A DNA stretch of 64,000 nucleotides from Actinoplanes octamycinicus (GCF_014205225.1 NZ_JACHNB010000001.1:2271001-2335000); one strand, 5' to 3'; positions 35,075 through 44,791 are shown, numbered from the stretch's first letter. The notes: generated from the sequence alone by a model not told the origin. Translations and numbers: made by a program.

Positions 35075-36091
35075 TCAGATCAGATCCCAGGTGAGCGGCG
35101 TGCCCTTGGCGGCGTCGGTGCGGAAGACGCGACCCAGCACGCTGCCGATCGCGTCCGGCTCGAGGCCGCCGGTGGGGCGGATGGAGCGGACGTTCGCCTC
35201 GGTCACCGGCTCGCCGGCCCGGACGTCGGTGACCACGTAGAGCGAGCGGCGGAACCGCAGGCCCTCCTTCTCCGCCTCGGTCGGGCCGATGGCGGTGCTG
35301 CCCAGCGCCTGCCAGGCCCGCTCCGATTCCACCACGAGGGCGGCCAGCTCGGCCGGGTCCAGCGAGAACGCCGAGTCCACGCCGCCGTCGGCGCGGTCCA
35401 GGGTGACGTGCTTCTCGATCAGCACGGCGCCGAGCGCGACGGCGGCGACCGGCACCCCGATGCCGAGCGTGTGGTCGCTCAGCCCGATCGGCAGCCGGAG
35501 CGCCTCGGCCAGCACCGGGATCCGCCGCAGGTTGGTCGACTCGGGCGGGGCCGGGTACGACGCCGTGCAGCTGAGCACGGTGACGTCGGTGGCCCCGGCG
35601 CCCCGCGCGGCGTCCACCGCCGCGGTGATCTCGCGGAGCGTGGCCATCCCGGTGGAGATGATGATCGGCTTGCCGGTCGAGGCGCAGAGCCGGATCAGCG
35701 GCAGGTCGGTGATCTCCGACGAGGCGATCTTGTAGCGCGGCGCGTCGAGCTTTTCCAGCAGCTCCACGGCGGTCGGGTCGAACGGGCTGGAGAACGCCTC
35801 GATGCCCCGCTCCCGGGCGCGCTCGAAGATCGGCGCGTGCCAGTCCCACGGGGTGTGCGCGCGGGTGTAGAGGTCGTACAGGTACTCGCCGCCCCACAGC
35901 TCGTGGCCGGCGGAGAGCTGGAACCGCGGGTGCTTGACGTCCACGGTCAGCGTGTCCGCGGTGTACGTCTGGATCTTGATGGCGTCCGCGCCCGCGTCCG
36001 CGGCGGCGTCCACCAGCGCCAGCGCGCGGTCGAGGGAACCGTTGTGGTTCCCGGACATCTCCGCGACGATGTAGGGCTTCGTTGGGCTCAT
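35075..36091 (-). CDS. pseI: PseI-like nonulosonic acid synthase (NeuB family)
   Basis: Condenses phosphoenolpyruvate with the PseG product to give the nine-carbon acid. 338 aa. TIM-barrel motifs: YIVAEMSGNHNGSLDRAL, AIKIQTYTADTLT, SSPFDPTAVELLE, YKIASSEITDLPLI, IISTGMATLREI, CTASYPAPPESTNLR, IGLSDHTLGIGV, EKHVTLDRADGGVDSAFS; then a C-terminal antifreeze-like SAF domain (about 280-338) with RRSLYVV and GTPLTWDLI. The length and EMSGNHN suit PseI more than NeuB or LegI, but the three are hard to separate by eye. ATG overlaps the stop of the acetyltransferase (ATGA). Confidence 0.92.
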   Translation of the reverse strand: MSPTKPYIVAEMSGNHNGSLDRALALVDAAADAGADAIKIQTYTADTLTVDVKHPRFQLSAGHELWGGEYLYDLYTRAHTPWDWHAPIFERARERGIEAFSSPFDPTAVELLEKLDAPRYKIASSEITDLPLIRLCASTGKPIIISTGMATLREITAAVDAARGAGATDVTVLSCTASYPAPPESTNLRRIPVLAEALRLPIGLSDHTLGIGVPVAAVALGAVLIEKHVTLDRADGGVDSAFSLDPAELAALVVESERAWQALGSTAIGPTEAEKEGLRFRRSLYVVTDVRAGEPVTEANVRSIRPTGGLEPDAIGSVLGRVFRTDAAKGTPLTWDLI

Positions 36092-36537
36092 TTCGCTCTC
36101 TCTGTCCAGACGACCGTCTTCGGCACGCCGTCGACCAGCCGTTCGTATCTGCGCGTCTCGCGGAACCCGAAGCGCCGGTGCAGGGCGAGCACCTGGGTGT
36201 TCTCCGCGAGCGTCTCGCCGCCCAGGGTGGCCAGGCCGAGGGTGCCGAAGGCGTACTCGACAGCCTCTTTCTCCAGCCGCATCCAGGCCGGGAGCAGCCG
36301 CGGGCCGAGCCCCTCGACGTCGAGGTAGAACGACCAGGTGGCGCCGTTGAAGATCACCACGCCGGCCGGCACGCCGTCCTCCTCGTAGATCAGGATGTCG
36401 GCGGCCCGGTTCGCCCACCAGGCCGCGTGCTCGGCCGGCTGGATCTCGTGGGTGGTGAGGCTGACGGCGCGTACCGCGGGATGGTTGCGCCAGGTCAGCA
36501 CCCGGTCGCGGTCGGAGTCGGTGGCGGGTCGAAGCAC
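36088..36537 (-). CDS. pseH: PseH-like GNAT acetyltransferase
   Basis: 149 aa GNAT protein. In the pathway PseH acetylates the C4 amino group installed by PseC. MLRPATDSDRDRVLTWRNHP is the typical sugar-acetyltransferase N-terminus (RimJ/PseH-like), followed by IYEEDGVPAGVVIFNG and ENTQVLALHRRFGFRETRRY at the acetyl-CoA end. GTG start at 36537; 4 bp after the GT2 stop codon. Placement just before pseI supports the PseH role over a general acetyltransferase. The acyl donor might not be only acetyl-CoA, given the acyl operon nearby (inference). Confidence 0.82.
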   Translation of the reverse strand: MLRPATDSDRDRVLTWRNHPAVRAVSLTTHEIQPAEHAAWWANRAADILIYEEDGVPAGVVIFNGATWSFYLDVEGLGPRLLPAWMRLEKEAVEYAFGTLGLATLGGETLAENTQVLALHRRFGFRETRRYERLVDGVPKTVVWTERAK

Positions 36538-36541
36538 GCGG

Positions 36542-37603
36542 TCACCGTAGGGAGGTGGTTTGGACCGGCCGTGGCGTCGCGGAGAGGTCCGGGGAAACCG
36601 CAGGTGGCCGTTCGGTGGCCCGGTGCCGGGCCGCGGCCAGCCGGTACGCCGCCCGCAGCGCCGAGTACAGCGGGTAGCTGTTCGCCGCGACCAGCCGGTG
36701 CTTCAGCCCGGCCGGGCCGGCCGGGACGCGGTGGCCGGCCGGGCGGTGCCGCCGGTACTGCCCGACGATGCCGCGGAAGAAGCGGCGGCGGCAGCTCGGG
36801 TGCATCCGGGAGTCGTTGCCGGCCACCACCAGCAGGTGGTTGATCATCAAGGTGAACACCCGGGACCGGACCGCGGCCGGGGCGCCCAGCCGGTCGAGCC
36901 GCTGGTACAGCTCGTCGTACTGCGCGAAGGCTTCGAAGTGCCGCTCGCTGCGGGTCGCGGTGATCGCGCCGGGCCGGCCGATCCGGTAGTGGTAGCAGAC
37001 CCGGTTCAGCACCTCGACGTGCCCGGCGGCGACCAGGACCGGATTGCTGAACGGGACGTCCTCGTACCACCCGGCCGGGAAGCGCAGGCCGTGCTCGGTG
37101 AGCAGGCCGCGCCGCGTGATCCGGTTCCACGCGGTGTGCTGCAGGCCGAGCAGCCGGTCCAGGGTGGCCGGGCCGGCCAGCAGCGGGGAGCTGGCGTCCT
37201 GCTCCAGCCGGCCGTCCGGGTGCTCGCGCAGGTGGTCGACGAGCAGTACGTCCGGCACCGACGAGCGGAGCCGCTGGAGCACCGCGCGCACCGAGCCGGG
37301 TGGCAGCCGGTCGTCGCTGTCGACGAACCAGACGTAGCGCCCGGTGGCCTCGGCCAGCCCGGCGTTGCGGGCCGGCCCGAGGCCGACGTTGCTGGACAGG
37401 TGCAGCACTCGCAGGCCGCCGTGCCGGGCCGCGTAGGCGTCCAGCAGCGCGCCGCAGCCGTCCGGGGAGGCGTCGTCGACCGCGATGATCTCGACCGCCG
37501 CGTTCTCCTCAGCGGTCAGCCCGGCCCGGACCGAGTCCAGGCAGGTCTCGAGGAACCCCTCGACCGCGTAGACCGGCACCACGACGGTCAGCAGAGCGTC
37601 CAT
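36542..37603 (-). CDS. Family 2 glycosyltransferase
   Basis: 353 aa. GT-A fold with LTVVVPVYAVEGFLETCLDS, VEIIAVDDASPDG, VGLGPARNAGLAEATGRYVWFVDSDDRLP (the DxD motif). The remaining 150 residues include RFPAGWYEDVPFSNPVLVAAG, common to capsule and teichoic-acid type GT2 enzymes, and a basic C-terminus. It is the first gene of the second minus-strand glycan operon. Probably adds a hexose or related sugar to the glycan that also receives the nonulosonic acid; donor and acceptor unknown. Confidence 0.9.
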   Translation of the reverse strand: MDALLTVVVPVYAVEGFLETCLDSVRAGLTAEENAAVEIIAVDDASPDGCGALLDAYAARHGGLRVLHLSSNVGLGPARNAGLAEATGRYVWFVDSDDRLPPGSVRAVLQRLRSSVPDVLLVDHLREHPDGRLEQDASSPLLAGPATLDRLLGLQHTAWNRITRRGLLTEHGLRFPAGWYEDVPFSNPVLVAAGHVEVLNRVCYHYRIGRPGAITATRSERHFEAFAQYDELYQRLDRLGAPAAVRSRVFTLMINHLLVVAGNDSRMHPSCRRRFFRGIVGQYRRHRPAGHRVPAGPAGLKHRLVAANSYPLYSALRAAYRLAAARHRATERPPAVSPDLSATPRPVQTTSLR

Positions 37604-37675
37604 CCGACCACCGTGCTGGCCGGACGTGACGCCGAGGCGAACCGCAGTTGAAGCCGCCGCGCGTCGGAGGCGAAT

Positions 37676-39928
37676 TCACCCGGCGGGGGGCGGGTTGGGG
37701 AAGAGCAGGTTGTCCATCGCCGCGGTGGTCAGCGGCTCGGCGAAGTAGTAGCCCTGACCCAGCTCGCAGTTGCCGCCGGCGAGCTCGCTGAGCTGCCCGG
37801 CGTCCTCGATCCCCTCGGCCACCGTGGACAGTTGCAGGGCCTGCCCGAGCTGGATGATGCCGAGGGTGAGCGCGGCCGCGGCGGGCAGGTCGCCGATGTC
37901 GTCGACGAACGACTTGTCGATCTTGATGATGTCCACCGGGAAGTTCCGCAGGTACGCCAGCGACGAGTACCCGGTGCCGAAGTCGTCGATCGCCAGCCGG
38001 ACCCCGAGCGCCTTGATCTCCTGCAACCGGCGCAGCGTCTCCGGCCGGTGGTCCACCAGCAGCGACTCGGTCAGCTCGATGATCAGGCAGCGGGCCGGCA
38101 GCCCGCTGTCGGCCAGCGCCGACTCGACCAGCCGCGGCAGGTCGGCCCGGTCCAGCTGGACCGCGGACAGGTTGACGCTGACCGTCAGCGGCGTCCCGTC
38201 CTGCCGTTGCGCGTTCCACCGGGCCGCCTGCCGGCACGCCTCGCGCAGCACCCACTCGCCGATCGGCACGATCAGCCCGGTCTCCTCGGCCAGCGGGATG
38301 AACTCCAGCGGCGGGATCATCCCGCGCTCCGGGTGCTGCCAGCGGACCAGCGCCTCCAGGCCGGAGATCTCCTCGGTGCGCAGCCGCACGATCGGCTGGA
38401 AGCGCAGCTCGAACTCGTGCCGCAGCACCGCCCGGCGCAGGTCCGCCTCCAGCTCCAGGTGCTTCTGGAAGGACTCGCGCATGGCCGGCTCGAAGACCGC
38501 GAGCTGGTCCTTGCCCTGCTTCTTCGCCTCGAACATGGCCAGGTCGGCGCGGACCAGCAGATCCTCCGCGTCGGCCGCGCCGGGCTCGGCGTAGGCCACC
38601 CCGACGCTGCAGGTGGCGAACACCTCCCGCCCGTCCAGGTCGAACGGGTCGCGCAGCGCGTGCACGATCCGCCGGGCCACCGGCACCGCCGCCGCCACGC
38701 CGGCCACCCCGGGCAGCAGCACCGCGAACTCGTCGCCGCCCAGCCGGGCCGCGGTGTCCCCGGCGCGCAGGCACTCGCGCAGCCGGTCGGCCACCGCGGC
38801 CAGCAGCCGGTCGCCGGCCGCGTGCCCCAGCGAGTCGTTCACCACCTTGAACCGGTCCAGGTCGACCAGCAGCGTGGCCACCCCGCCGGACCGGGTGGTG
38901 ACCAGCGCGTTCTCCATCCGGGTGGTGAACAGCGAACGGTTGGCCAGCCCGGTCAGCGAGTCGTGGAACGCGTGGTTCATCTCGCGCAGCGTGCGCGCGT
39001 CGGTGATGGCCAGGCTGACGTGCTCGGCGAACGCCCGGAGGACCTCCTGCGCCGCCCGGTCCCACTCCCGGATCCCCTGGTAGGAGCCGACGAACAGGGC
39101 GCCGACCACGGTGCCGTCCTCGTGCACCGGCACCGCCATCACGCTCTTCAGCCGGGCCCGGACGATCTCCGGAACGGCGATCGGCGAGTTCGCGTAGTCG
39201 TCCACCGCGACCAGCTCGTCGCCCATGATGGCGAGCCCGGCGACGCCCAGCGCGGCGACCGGCACCGCCTGCATCCGCAGCACCGCCTCCTCCGGGACGC
39301 CCCGGCTGCTGATCAGGCTGGTCCGGGCCGGGTCGTCCAGGTCCAGCACGGTCAGCCCGGACATCTCCACGTCGAGCAGGTCGGCCGCGCTCGCGGTGAT
39401 CTGGTCCAGGATCCGGCGCAGCGGCTCGCGCCGGGCGATCGCCCGCTGCACCGAGCTCAGCTCGTCGAAGAGCCGCTGCCGGCGCTGCAGCGAGCTGATC
39501 AGGCGGTCGTTCTCGGCGGCCTGCCGGCGTTCCACCTCGATCAGGTGCAGCGCCTGCAGGCTCAGCTCGAGCACCCGGGCCATGCCGCGGAGCAGGCACA
39601 CCTCCTCGACGGTGAACGGCGTCTCCCGGCCGAGCACCAGCACGCCCGGGGCGACGCCGTCGAGGTGCGCCAGGGTGACCGCGTAGCGGCGGTCGTCGAC
39701 CTCGAAGTCGGCCCGCCGGCTGGCGGCGATCTCGGTCAGGACGCCGGCCGGGATCCGGTCCACCGGCGATCCGACCGCGGCGACCACACCTCCGTCGACC
39801 ATCAGCACGGCGAGGTCGGCGCCGAGCGCGCGCACCGCGCACTCGACGGCGGCATGCTGGGCGGCGGCCTCATCGGGCCGATCGGCGACGACGGCGAGAA
39901 ACTCCGTCAGCTGCTGGGTGGCGAGCAC
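37676..39928 (-). CDS. Cyclic-di-GMP enzyme with GAF, GGDEF and EAL domains
   Basis: 750 aa soluble protein. A first sensor-like region (1-130), a coiled linker, a GAF domain (about 165-310), GGDEF (about 325-480) and EAL (about 495-740). The cyclase signature RLGGDEFAVLLPG is intact; the phosphodiesterase signature GLEALVRWQHPERG and downstream ELTESLLVD, AIDDFGTGYSSL, IKIDKSFV are also intact, so both activities are possible. GTG start at 39928. In motile actinomycetes c-di-GMP affects development and motility; placement next to the glycan operon may be chance. Confidence 0.95.
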   Translation of the reverse strand: MLATQQLTEFLAVVADRPDEAAAQHAAVECAVRALGADLAVLMVDGGVVAAVGSPVDRIPAGVLTEIAASRRADFEVDDRRYAVTLAHLDGVAPGVLVLGRETPFTVEEVCLLRGMARVLELSLQALHLIEVERRQAAENDRLISSLQRRQRLFDELSSVQRAIARREPLRRILDQITASAADLLDVEMSGLTVLDLDDPARTSLISSRGVPEEAVLRMQAVPVAALGVAGLAIMGDELVAVDDYANSPIAVPEIVRARLKSVMAVPVHEDGTVVGALFVGSYQGIREWDRAAQEVLRAFAEHVSLAITDARTLREMNHAFHDSLTGLANRSLFTTRMENALVTTRSGGVATLLVDLDRFKVVNDSLGHAAGDRLLAAVADRLRECLRAGDTAARLGGDEFAVLLPGVAGVAAAVPVARRIVHALRDPFDLDGREVFATCSVGVAYAEPGAADAEDLLVRADLAMFEAKKQGKDQLAVFEPAMRESFQKHLELEADLRRAVLRHEFELRFQPIVRLRTEEISGLEALVRWQHPERGMIPPLEFIPLAEETGLIVPIGEWVLREACRQAARWNAQRQDGTPLTVSVNLSAVQLDRADLPRLVESALADSGLPARCLIIELTESLLVDHRPETLRRLQEIKALGVRLAIDDFGTGYSSLAYLRNFPVDIIKIDKSFVDDIGDLPAAAALTLGIIQLGQALQLSTVAEGIEDAGQLSELAGGNCELGQGYYFAEPLTTAAMDNLLFPNPPPAG

Positions 39929-40070
39929 GTCGTTGCAGTCGGCGCGGCCGCGGCCCAGTTGAGGAATTGCAACCCAGCCGCCGCGACCCCGGGAACCCGT
40001 GTGCCAATCTGGTCACGAGCGGTCAGTGTGTCGTCACGTATGGTTGTCAAAGCCCGGTCCGGTGGGCTGA

Positions 40071-41654
40071 ATGGAGTCCGTGGGCACGACCGAGGAACCT
40101 CCCCATCCGGCACCCTCCGGGCTCGCTCCGGGGCGGCTCGGCGCGGTCTCCGCCACGTTCTTCGGCGTCGCGGCCGCCGCCCCGATCGCCACCGTGGTCA
40201 CCGTGATCCCGCCGGTCCTGGCCGCCGGCGCCGGCCCGCTGGCGGCACTCTCGGTGGCCGCCGTCACGGTCGTCCTGCTCCTTTTCGGTACGCCGTACGC
40301 CGCCATGATCCGCCGCACTCCCGGCGCCGGCGCGGCCTACCCGCAGCTCGCCCGCGGTCTGGGCCGGCCGGCCGCGCTGATCGGCGCCTGGCTGGCGCTG
40401 GCCGGCTATCATGCGATCCAATTCGGTCTCTACGCCGTGCTCGGCCAGGCCGCCGCGCCGCTGCTGGACAGCTGGTTCGGGGTGACCGCCCCGTGGTGGC
40501 TGGTGGCCGGCGCGGGCTGGCTGCTGGTCTCGCTCGGCGGCATCCTGCGCGTCGAGTTCGCGGCCGGCGTGATCGCCCTGCTCACCGTCGCCGAGACGGC
40601 GGTGCTGGCCGGCCTGGCCGCGGCGAACGTGCTGCGCCCGGCCGGCGGCGGCCCGATCCCGACCGGCACCTACCTGATCACCGACCCGGCTCGGATCGAC
40701 CGCCCGCTGCTCGGCCTGCTGCTCGCCGTCGCGGTGCTGGCCTTCGCCGGTTTCGAGACCACCGCGACGTACGCGGAGGAGGCCCGCGACCCGCGCCGCA
40801 CCCCGGGCCGGGCCGCGCGCGGAGCGGTCCTGCTGGTCGCCGTGCTGCTGGCCGGCGTCACCTGGAGCCTGATCGTGGCGGCCGGGCCGCCCGGGGTGGC
40901 CGGCCGGGCCGCCGCCCGCGGGCCCGAGCTGCTGTTCGCCCTGGCCGACGAGCGGCTCGTCCCGTGGGCCGTCACGCTCGGGCGGCTGATGCTGGTCACC
41001 GGCCTGCTCGCGGCCATCCTGGCGATGCACCACGCGATCACCCGCTACCTGTTCGCGCTCGGCCGGGAACGGGTGCTCCCGGGCGTACTGGGAAATGTCT
41101 CGTCCCGGACCGGCGCGCCGCGCGCCGCCTCGCTGACCCAGTCGCTGATCGCGGGGGCCGCCCTGACCGGCGCCTTCCTGGCCGGGGCGGCGGCCTCGGC
41201 CCGCACCGCCCGCTGGCTGGTGGTCGGCGGCGGCCTCACCGTCCTGGTGCTGCTGCTGCTCACCGCGGTGGCGGCGCTGCTGCACCTGAACCGCAGCCCG
41301 GGCCGGGAAGGCGTCTGGACCCGCTTCTTCGCGCCCGTTCTGTCCATTGTGTCCCTTGGCGTGCTGCTCTACCTGGCCTGCCGCAACCTCGCCGCGCTGC
41401 TGGTGGTCCGCCCCGGCTCGCCGTGGGTGGCGGTGGTCCTCGGGGCGCTCGCCGCGTGCCCGCTGGCCGGGCTCGCGCACGCGCTGGTGCTGCGGACGGC
41501 GCGCCCGGTCCGCTACGCGGGCATCGGCCTCGGCGGCGCGGTCCTGGTGATCACCCCGCGGCCGGTCCCCGGCGACCCGCCGGCCCCGATCCCGCGGCAG
41601 CGCACCCCGGGCGCGCACCGGCCCGAGCGCGTGCACCCGGACGGCGCCGGCTAG
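40071..41654 (+). CDS. APC-superfamily amino acid permease
   Basis: 527 aa with about twelve membrane helices. Opening LGAVSATFFGVAAAAPIATVV, then PYAAMIRRTPGAGAAYPQLARGLGRPAALIGAW and AFAGFETTATYAEEARDPRRTPGRA are the typical APC-fold substrate and cation sites. A charged Pro-rich tail of about 50 residues follows the last helix. ATG at 40071; a TTGTCA-like hexamer lies about 20 bp upstream. Its TAG stop is shared in palindromic fashion (CTAG) with the convergent dehydrogenase gene. Transported substrate unknown. Confidence 0.9.
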   Translation: MESVGTTEEPPHPAPSGLAPGRLGAVSATFFGVAAAAPIATVVTVIPPVLAAGAGPLAALSVAAVTVVLLLFGTPYAAMIRRTPGAGAAYPQLARGLGRPAALIGAWLALAGYHAIQFGLYAVLGQAAAPLLDSWFGVTAPWWLVAGAGWLLVSLGGILRVEFAAGVIALLTVAETAVLAGLAAANVLRPAGGGPIPTGTYLITDPARIDRPLLGLLLAVAVLAFAGFETTATYAEEARDPRRTPGRAARGAVLLVAVLLAGVTWSLIVAAGPPGVAGRAAARGPELLFALADERLVPWAVTLGRLMLVTGLLAAILAMHHAITRYLFALGRERVLPGVLGNVSSRTGAPRAASLTQSLIAGAALTGAFLAGAAASARTARWLVVGGGLTVLVLLLLTAVAALLHLNRSPGREGVWTRFFAPVLSIVSLGVLLYLACRNLAALLVVRPGSPWVAVVLGALAACPLAGLAHALVLRTARPVRYAGIGLGGAVLVITPRPVPGDPPAPIPRQRTPGAHRPERVHPDGAG

Positions 41655-42928
41655 CCGTCGGCGGCGAGCGGGATCGCGCTGCCACGCACCAGGCCCAGCT
41701 GGACCGGCTGGCGGGACAGCGTGGCGTCGAGCAGCCAGTCGGTGACCACCCGGGTGCGGTTGCCCGGCATCGACAGCAGGTGGTAACCGCGGGTGACCGC
41801 CTTGCCGGCCACCCCGCCCAGCGGGACGCCGAGCGGGTTCGCCGCCGCCTTCCAGCCGCCCAGGTCGACCGCGAAACCCAGGTCGCGATGCCGGTACGGC
41901 CGCCGCCGCCCGTGCCCGTAGGAGGCGGCCACGTTCCCGGCGGCCAGCCGGCCCTGCCGGACCGCGTGCTGCGCGGTCATCCCGGTCAGCGAGCCCGGAC
42001 GCAGCACGTCCGGCACCGCCGCGGCGTCCCCGCAGGCGAACACGTCCGGCCGGCCGGGCACGTTGAGGAACTCGTCGACCACCAGCCGCCCGTCCTGGGT
42101 GGCCAGCCCCAGCCCGGCGACCAGGGGCTCGGGCCGCACGCCGACGCACCAGACCAGCGTCCGGGTGGGCACCTGCTCGCCGGTGCTCAGCCGCACCCCG
42201 TCCGGCCCGGCCCGGTCCACCCCGGTCCCGGTGAGCACCCGCACGCCGCGCATCCGCAGCACCTCGGCGGCGGTGTGCGAGAGCCGCGGGTCGAGGGTCG
42301 GCAGCACCCGGTCGGCGGTGTCCACGACCAGCCAGCGGGGCAGGTCCCGGACCAGCGGCCGGCCGGCGGCCAGCGCCGCGGTGAACAGCGTGCCCTGGGC
42401 GGCCACCTCGGTGCCGGTGTAGCCGGCGCCGGCCACCACGAAGGTGCACCGGGCGCGGCGCTCGGCCGGGTCGGTGGCCTGCTCGGCGAGCTCGATCTGC
42501 CGGGTCAGGTGGTCACGCAGGTAGAGCGCCTCAGCCACGCCCCGGAAGCCGTGCGCGTACTCGCTCACGCCGGGCACCGGGAGCAGCTTGTTCACGCTGC
42601 CCAGGGCGAGCACCAGCCGGTGGTAGCCGAGCACCCGGCGGCGGCCCTCCGGATCGGCCCACTCCACCGTGCGGGCGTTCAGGTCGACGGCGCCGGCATG
42701 GCCGAGCAGGACCCGGACGCCGGGCAGCGTGGCCGCGAGCGGGACCGAGATCCGCCGCGGTTCGAGCACCCCGGTCGCCACCTCGGGCAGCAGCGGCAGG
42801 TAGAGGAAGTAGTCGGTCGGGTTGAGCAGCACGATCTCCGCCCGGCCGCGGGCGAGCCGCTGCAACCGGCGGGCGGCCGAGTGGCCGGCGAAGCCGGCGC
42901 CGACGATGACGATCCGCGGGCGAGCCAT
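41651..42928 (-). CDS. NDH-2-like FAD-dependent NAD(P)H dehydrogenase
   Basis: 425 aa two-dinucleotide-binding-domain flavoprotein. FAD loop IVIVGAGFAGHSAARRLQRL at residues 5-24, EIVLLNPTDYFLYLPLLPEVATG, NAD loop TFVVAGAGYTGTEVAAQ, and the second FAD motif DVFACGDAAAV, with the Gln-His pair in MTAQHAVRQG. The C-terminal ~80 residues fit the amphipathic membrane-binding region of type II NADH dehydrogenases. ATG at 42928 directly precedes the FAD loop. It probably feeds electrons from NADH to quinone without pumping protons. Confidence 0.9.
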   Translation of the reverse strand: MARPRIVIVGAGFAGHSAARRLQRLARGRAEIVLLNPTDYFLYLPLLPEVATGVLEPRRISVPLAATLPGVRVLLGHAGAVDLNARTVEWADPEGRRRVLGYHRLVLALGSVNKLLPVPGVSEYAHGFRGVAEALYLRDHLTRQIELAEQATDPAERRARCTFVVAGAGYTGTEVAAQGTLFTAALAAGRPLVRDLPRWLVVDTADRVLPTLDPRLSHTAAEVLRMRGVRVLTGTGVDRAGPDGVRLSTGEQVPTRTLVWCVGVRPEPLVAGLGLATQDGRLVVDEFLNVPGRPDVFACGDAAAVPDVLRPGSLTGMTAQHAVRQGRLAAGNVAASYGHGRRRPYRHRDLGFAVDLGGWKAAANPLGVPLGGVAGKAVTRGYHLLSMPGNRTRVVTDWLLDATLSRQPVQLGLVRGSAIPLAADG

Positions 42929-43008
42929 GCGCAACAGCGTGCCACCAGGGAAAACCGTCGCGGTGAAGTTACCGAAAGTTTCCCGCGGAGCTGGCAGCAT
43001 GATTCCTG

Positions 43009-44019
43009 ATGACCGTGACCGGCACCCCGGCGGCGGCCACCAGGGGACCGCTGGTGGCGGCTGTGCTGGTGATCGTCCTCGGCGGCGAGCTGATCCTCGG
43101 CTGGCCCGCGCTGACCGCGGCGATCGCCCAGTTGCGCACGCCGCACTGGGGCTGGGTGGGCGCCGCACTGGCCGCCGAGATCGTCTCGATGGGCACCTAC
43201 GCCCGGATGCAGCGGGCGCTGCTGCGCGGCGCGGGCACCAAGGTCAGCGTGCGGCGGCACGTGGCGATGGCCTACGCGGCGCATTCGCTGAGCGTCACGC
43301 TGCCCGGCGGCCCGGTCTTCTCGACCAGCTTCAACTTCCGGCAGATGCGCCGCTACGGGGTGTCGCCCGCGGCGGCGTCCTGGTGCATCGCGCTGAGCGG
43401 GGTGCTCTCCACCGGCGCGCTGATCCTGGTCGGCTCGGTCGGCGGGCTGCTGACCCGGAACACCGGCAGCTGGCGCACGCTGCTCGGCTACGCGCTCGGG
43501 GCGATCCTGGTGACCGCCGGGGTGCGGTGGCTGGCCAAGCATCCACTGTGGCTGGAGCGGCCGGTGCGGGCGCTGCTCGGCGGGGTGAACCGGGTCCGCC
43601 GGCGGCCGCCCGAGCACGGCGCGGACCGGCTGTTCGGGTTCGTCACCCAGCTGCGCGCGATCCGGGTGCACCCGGTGCACTTCGCCGTCGCGGTGCTGCT
43701 CGCGCTGGCCAACTGGCTGTTCGACGCGTTGTGCCTGTGGATGTGCTGCGTGGCGGTGGGCGCGGACCGGATCGCGCCGGTGCACCTGCTGATCGCGTAC
43801 TGCGCCGGGATGGCGGCGGCCAGCGTCCCGGTGATCCCCGGCGGGCTCGGGGTGGTCGACGCGGCCCTCGTGCTCGGTCTGGTCGCCGGCGGCCTGACCA
43901 GCGCGAACGCGGTCGCCGCGGTGGTCCTCTACCGGCTGATCAGCTTCGGGTTCATCATCGGCACCGGATGGCTGGTCTGGCTGCTGCTGCGGCACCGGGC
44001 GAAGAAGGCGGCCGCCTGA
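43009..44019 (+). CDS. YbhN/UPF0104-type membrane protein (LPG synthase TM-like)
   Basis: 336 aa with eight or so membrane helices. It shows AAEIVSMGTYARMQRALLRGAG, VAMAYAAHSLSVTLPGGPVFSTSFNFRQMRRYGVSPAAA, and YCAGMAAASVPVIPGGLGVVDAALVLGL, all hallmarks of the lysylphosphatidylglycerol synthase membrane domain family. It lacks the soluble aminoacyl-transferase domain, so it is the flippase-like half only. Divergent from the NDH-2 gene with 80 bp between. Lipid or lipid-linked substrate is likely, but which one is unknown. Confidence 0.9.
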   Translation: MTVTGTPAAATRGPLVAAVLVIVLGGELILGWPALTAAIAQLRTPHWGWVGAALAAEIVSMGTYARMQRALLRGAGTKVSVRRHVAMAYAAHSLSVTLPGGPVFSTSFNFRQMRRYGVSPAAASWCIALSGVLSTGALILVGSVGGLLTRNTGSWRTLLGYALGAILVTAGVRWLAKHPLWLERPVRALLGGVNRVRRRPPEHGADRLFGFVTQLRAIRVHPVHFAVAVLLALANWLFDALCLWMCCVAVGADRIAPVHLLIAYCAGMAAASVPVIPGGLGVVDAALVLGLVAGGLTSANAVAAVVLYRLISFGFIIGTGWLVWLLLRHRAKKAAA

Positions 44020-44020
44020 T

Positions 44021-44725
44021 TCAGGTGCGCTCCTCCGGCCGGACCGGGGCCTCGTCGTGCTTGCGGCCGAACAGCTTCCAGCCCCGCTTCTTCTTCTCCA
44101 CCACGGGCGCCGCGGCCCCGTTCAGGATGTCCAGCCGCTGCCGGGCCACCGGGTTGTTCGGCTCCAGCCGCAGTGACGTGGTGAGCGCCTGCCGGGCCTG
44201 GTCGACGTGGCCGAGCGCGGCCAGCGCCACCCCGTGCGTGAAGTAGTAGTGCGCCTCGTTCGGGTCCAGCCCGATCGCGGTGCGCGCGGCCTGCTCGGCG
44301 TCGGCCAGCTGGCGGTCGGCGGCGAGCAGCGCCCAGGCCACCCGGTCGTGCCAGAGCGGGTTCTTCGGCTCCACGATGACCGCCCGGTACGCCATCGACA
44401 TCGCCTCGTCGTGCTTGCCCTGCAGGGTCAGCGCGCGGCTGGCGATGGCCAGCGGGCGCGGGTCCTCGGGGGCCAGCTCGATCGCCCGGTGCGCGGCGGC
44501 CAGCGCCGGTTCCACCTGGTCCAGTGCGAGCCGGACGCGGGCCATCAGGATCCAGCCGGCGGCCGCCTGCGGGTTGCCGGCCAGCACCGGTTCGAGCATC
44601 GCGGCGGCCTCGGCCGGCTGCAGGTTCTCGAAGAGGGCGGCCGAGCGCGCGATCGCCATGTCGGTCGGATCGGCGAAGGCCCGCTCGGCGACGCCGGGAT
44701 GGGCGGTTGGGGCCACATCGGTCAT
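44021..44725 (-). CDS. TPR-repeat protein
   Basis: 234 aa composed of about four to five tetratricopeptide units between residues 20 and 190 (for example LFENLQPAEAAAMLEPVLAG, ARVRLALDQVEPALAAAHRA, ASRALTLQGKHDEAMSMAYRA, GVALAALGHVDQARQALTTS). The C-terminus is Lys/Arg-rich (VEKKKRGWKLFGRKH). No signal peptide. Its stop is 2 bp from the stop of the convergent YbhN gene. It lies behind a second TPR gene of similar make-up, suggesting duplication. Scaffold role inferred. Confidence 0.88.
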   Translation of the reverse strand: MTDVAPTAHPGVAERAFADPTDMAIARSAALFENLQPAEAAAMLEPVLAGNPQAAAGWILMARVRLALDQVEPALAAAHRAIELAPEDPRPLAIASRALTLQGKHDEAMSMAYRAVIVEPKNPLWHDRVAWALLAADRQLADAEQAARTAIGLDPNEAHYYFTHGVALAALGHVDQARQALTTSLRLEPNNPVARQRLDILNGAAAPVVEKKKRGWKLFGRKHDEAPVRPEERT

Positions 44726-44791
44726 CGGGCCGCTCCGGGTAGCCAGGGGACGGGGCTCACAGGCTTCCCTTCGGCACCCGGTCGGGATTTC

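Noticed and set aside
37832-43009. 1725-aa open frame on the plus strand
   Set aside because: It is antisense to the GGDEF/EAL gene and the NDH-2 gene and out of frame with the permease; composition is Arg/Gln/His/Pro-rich without motifs.
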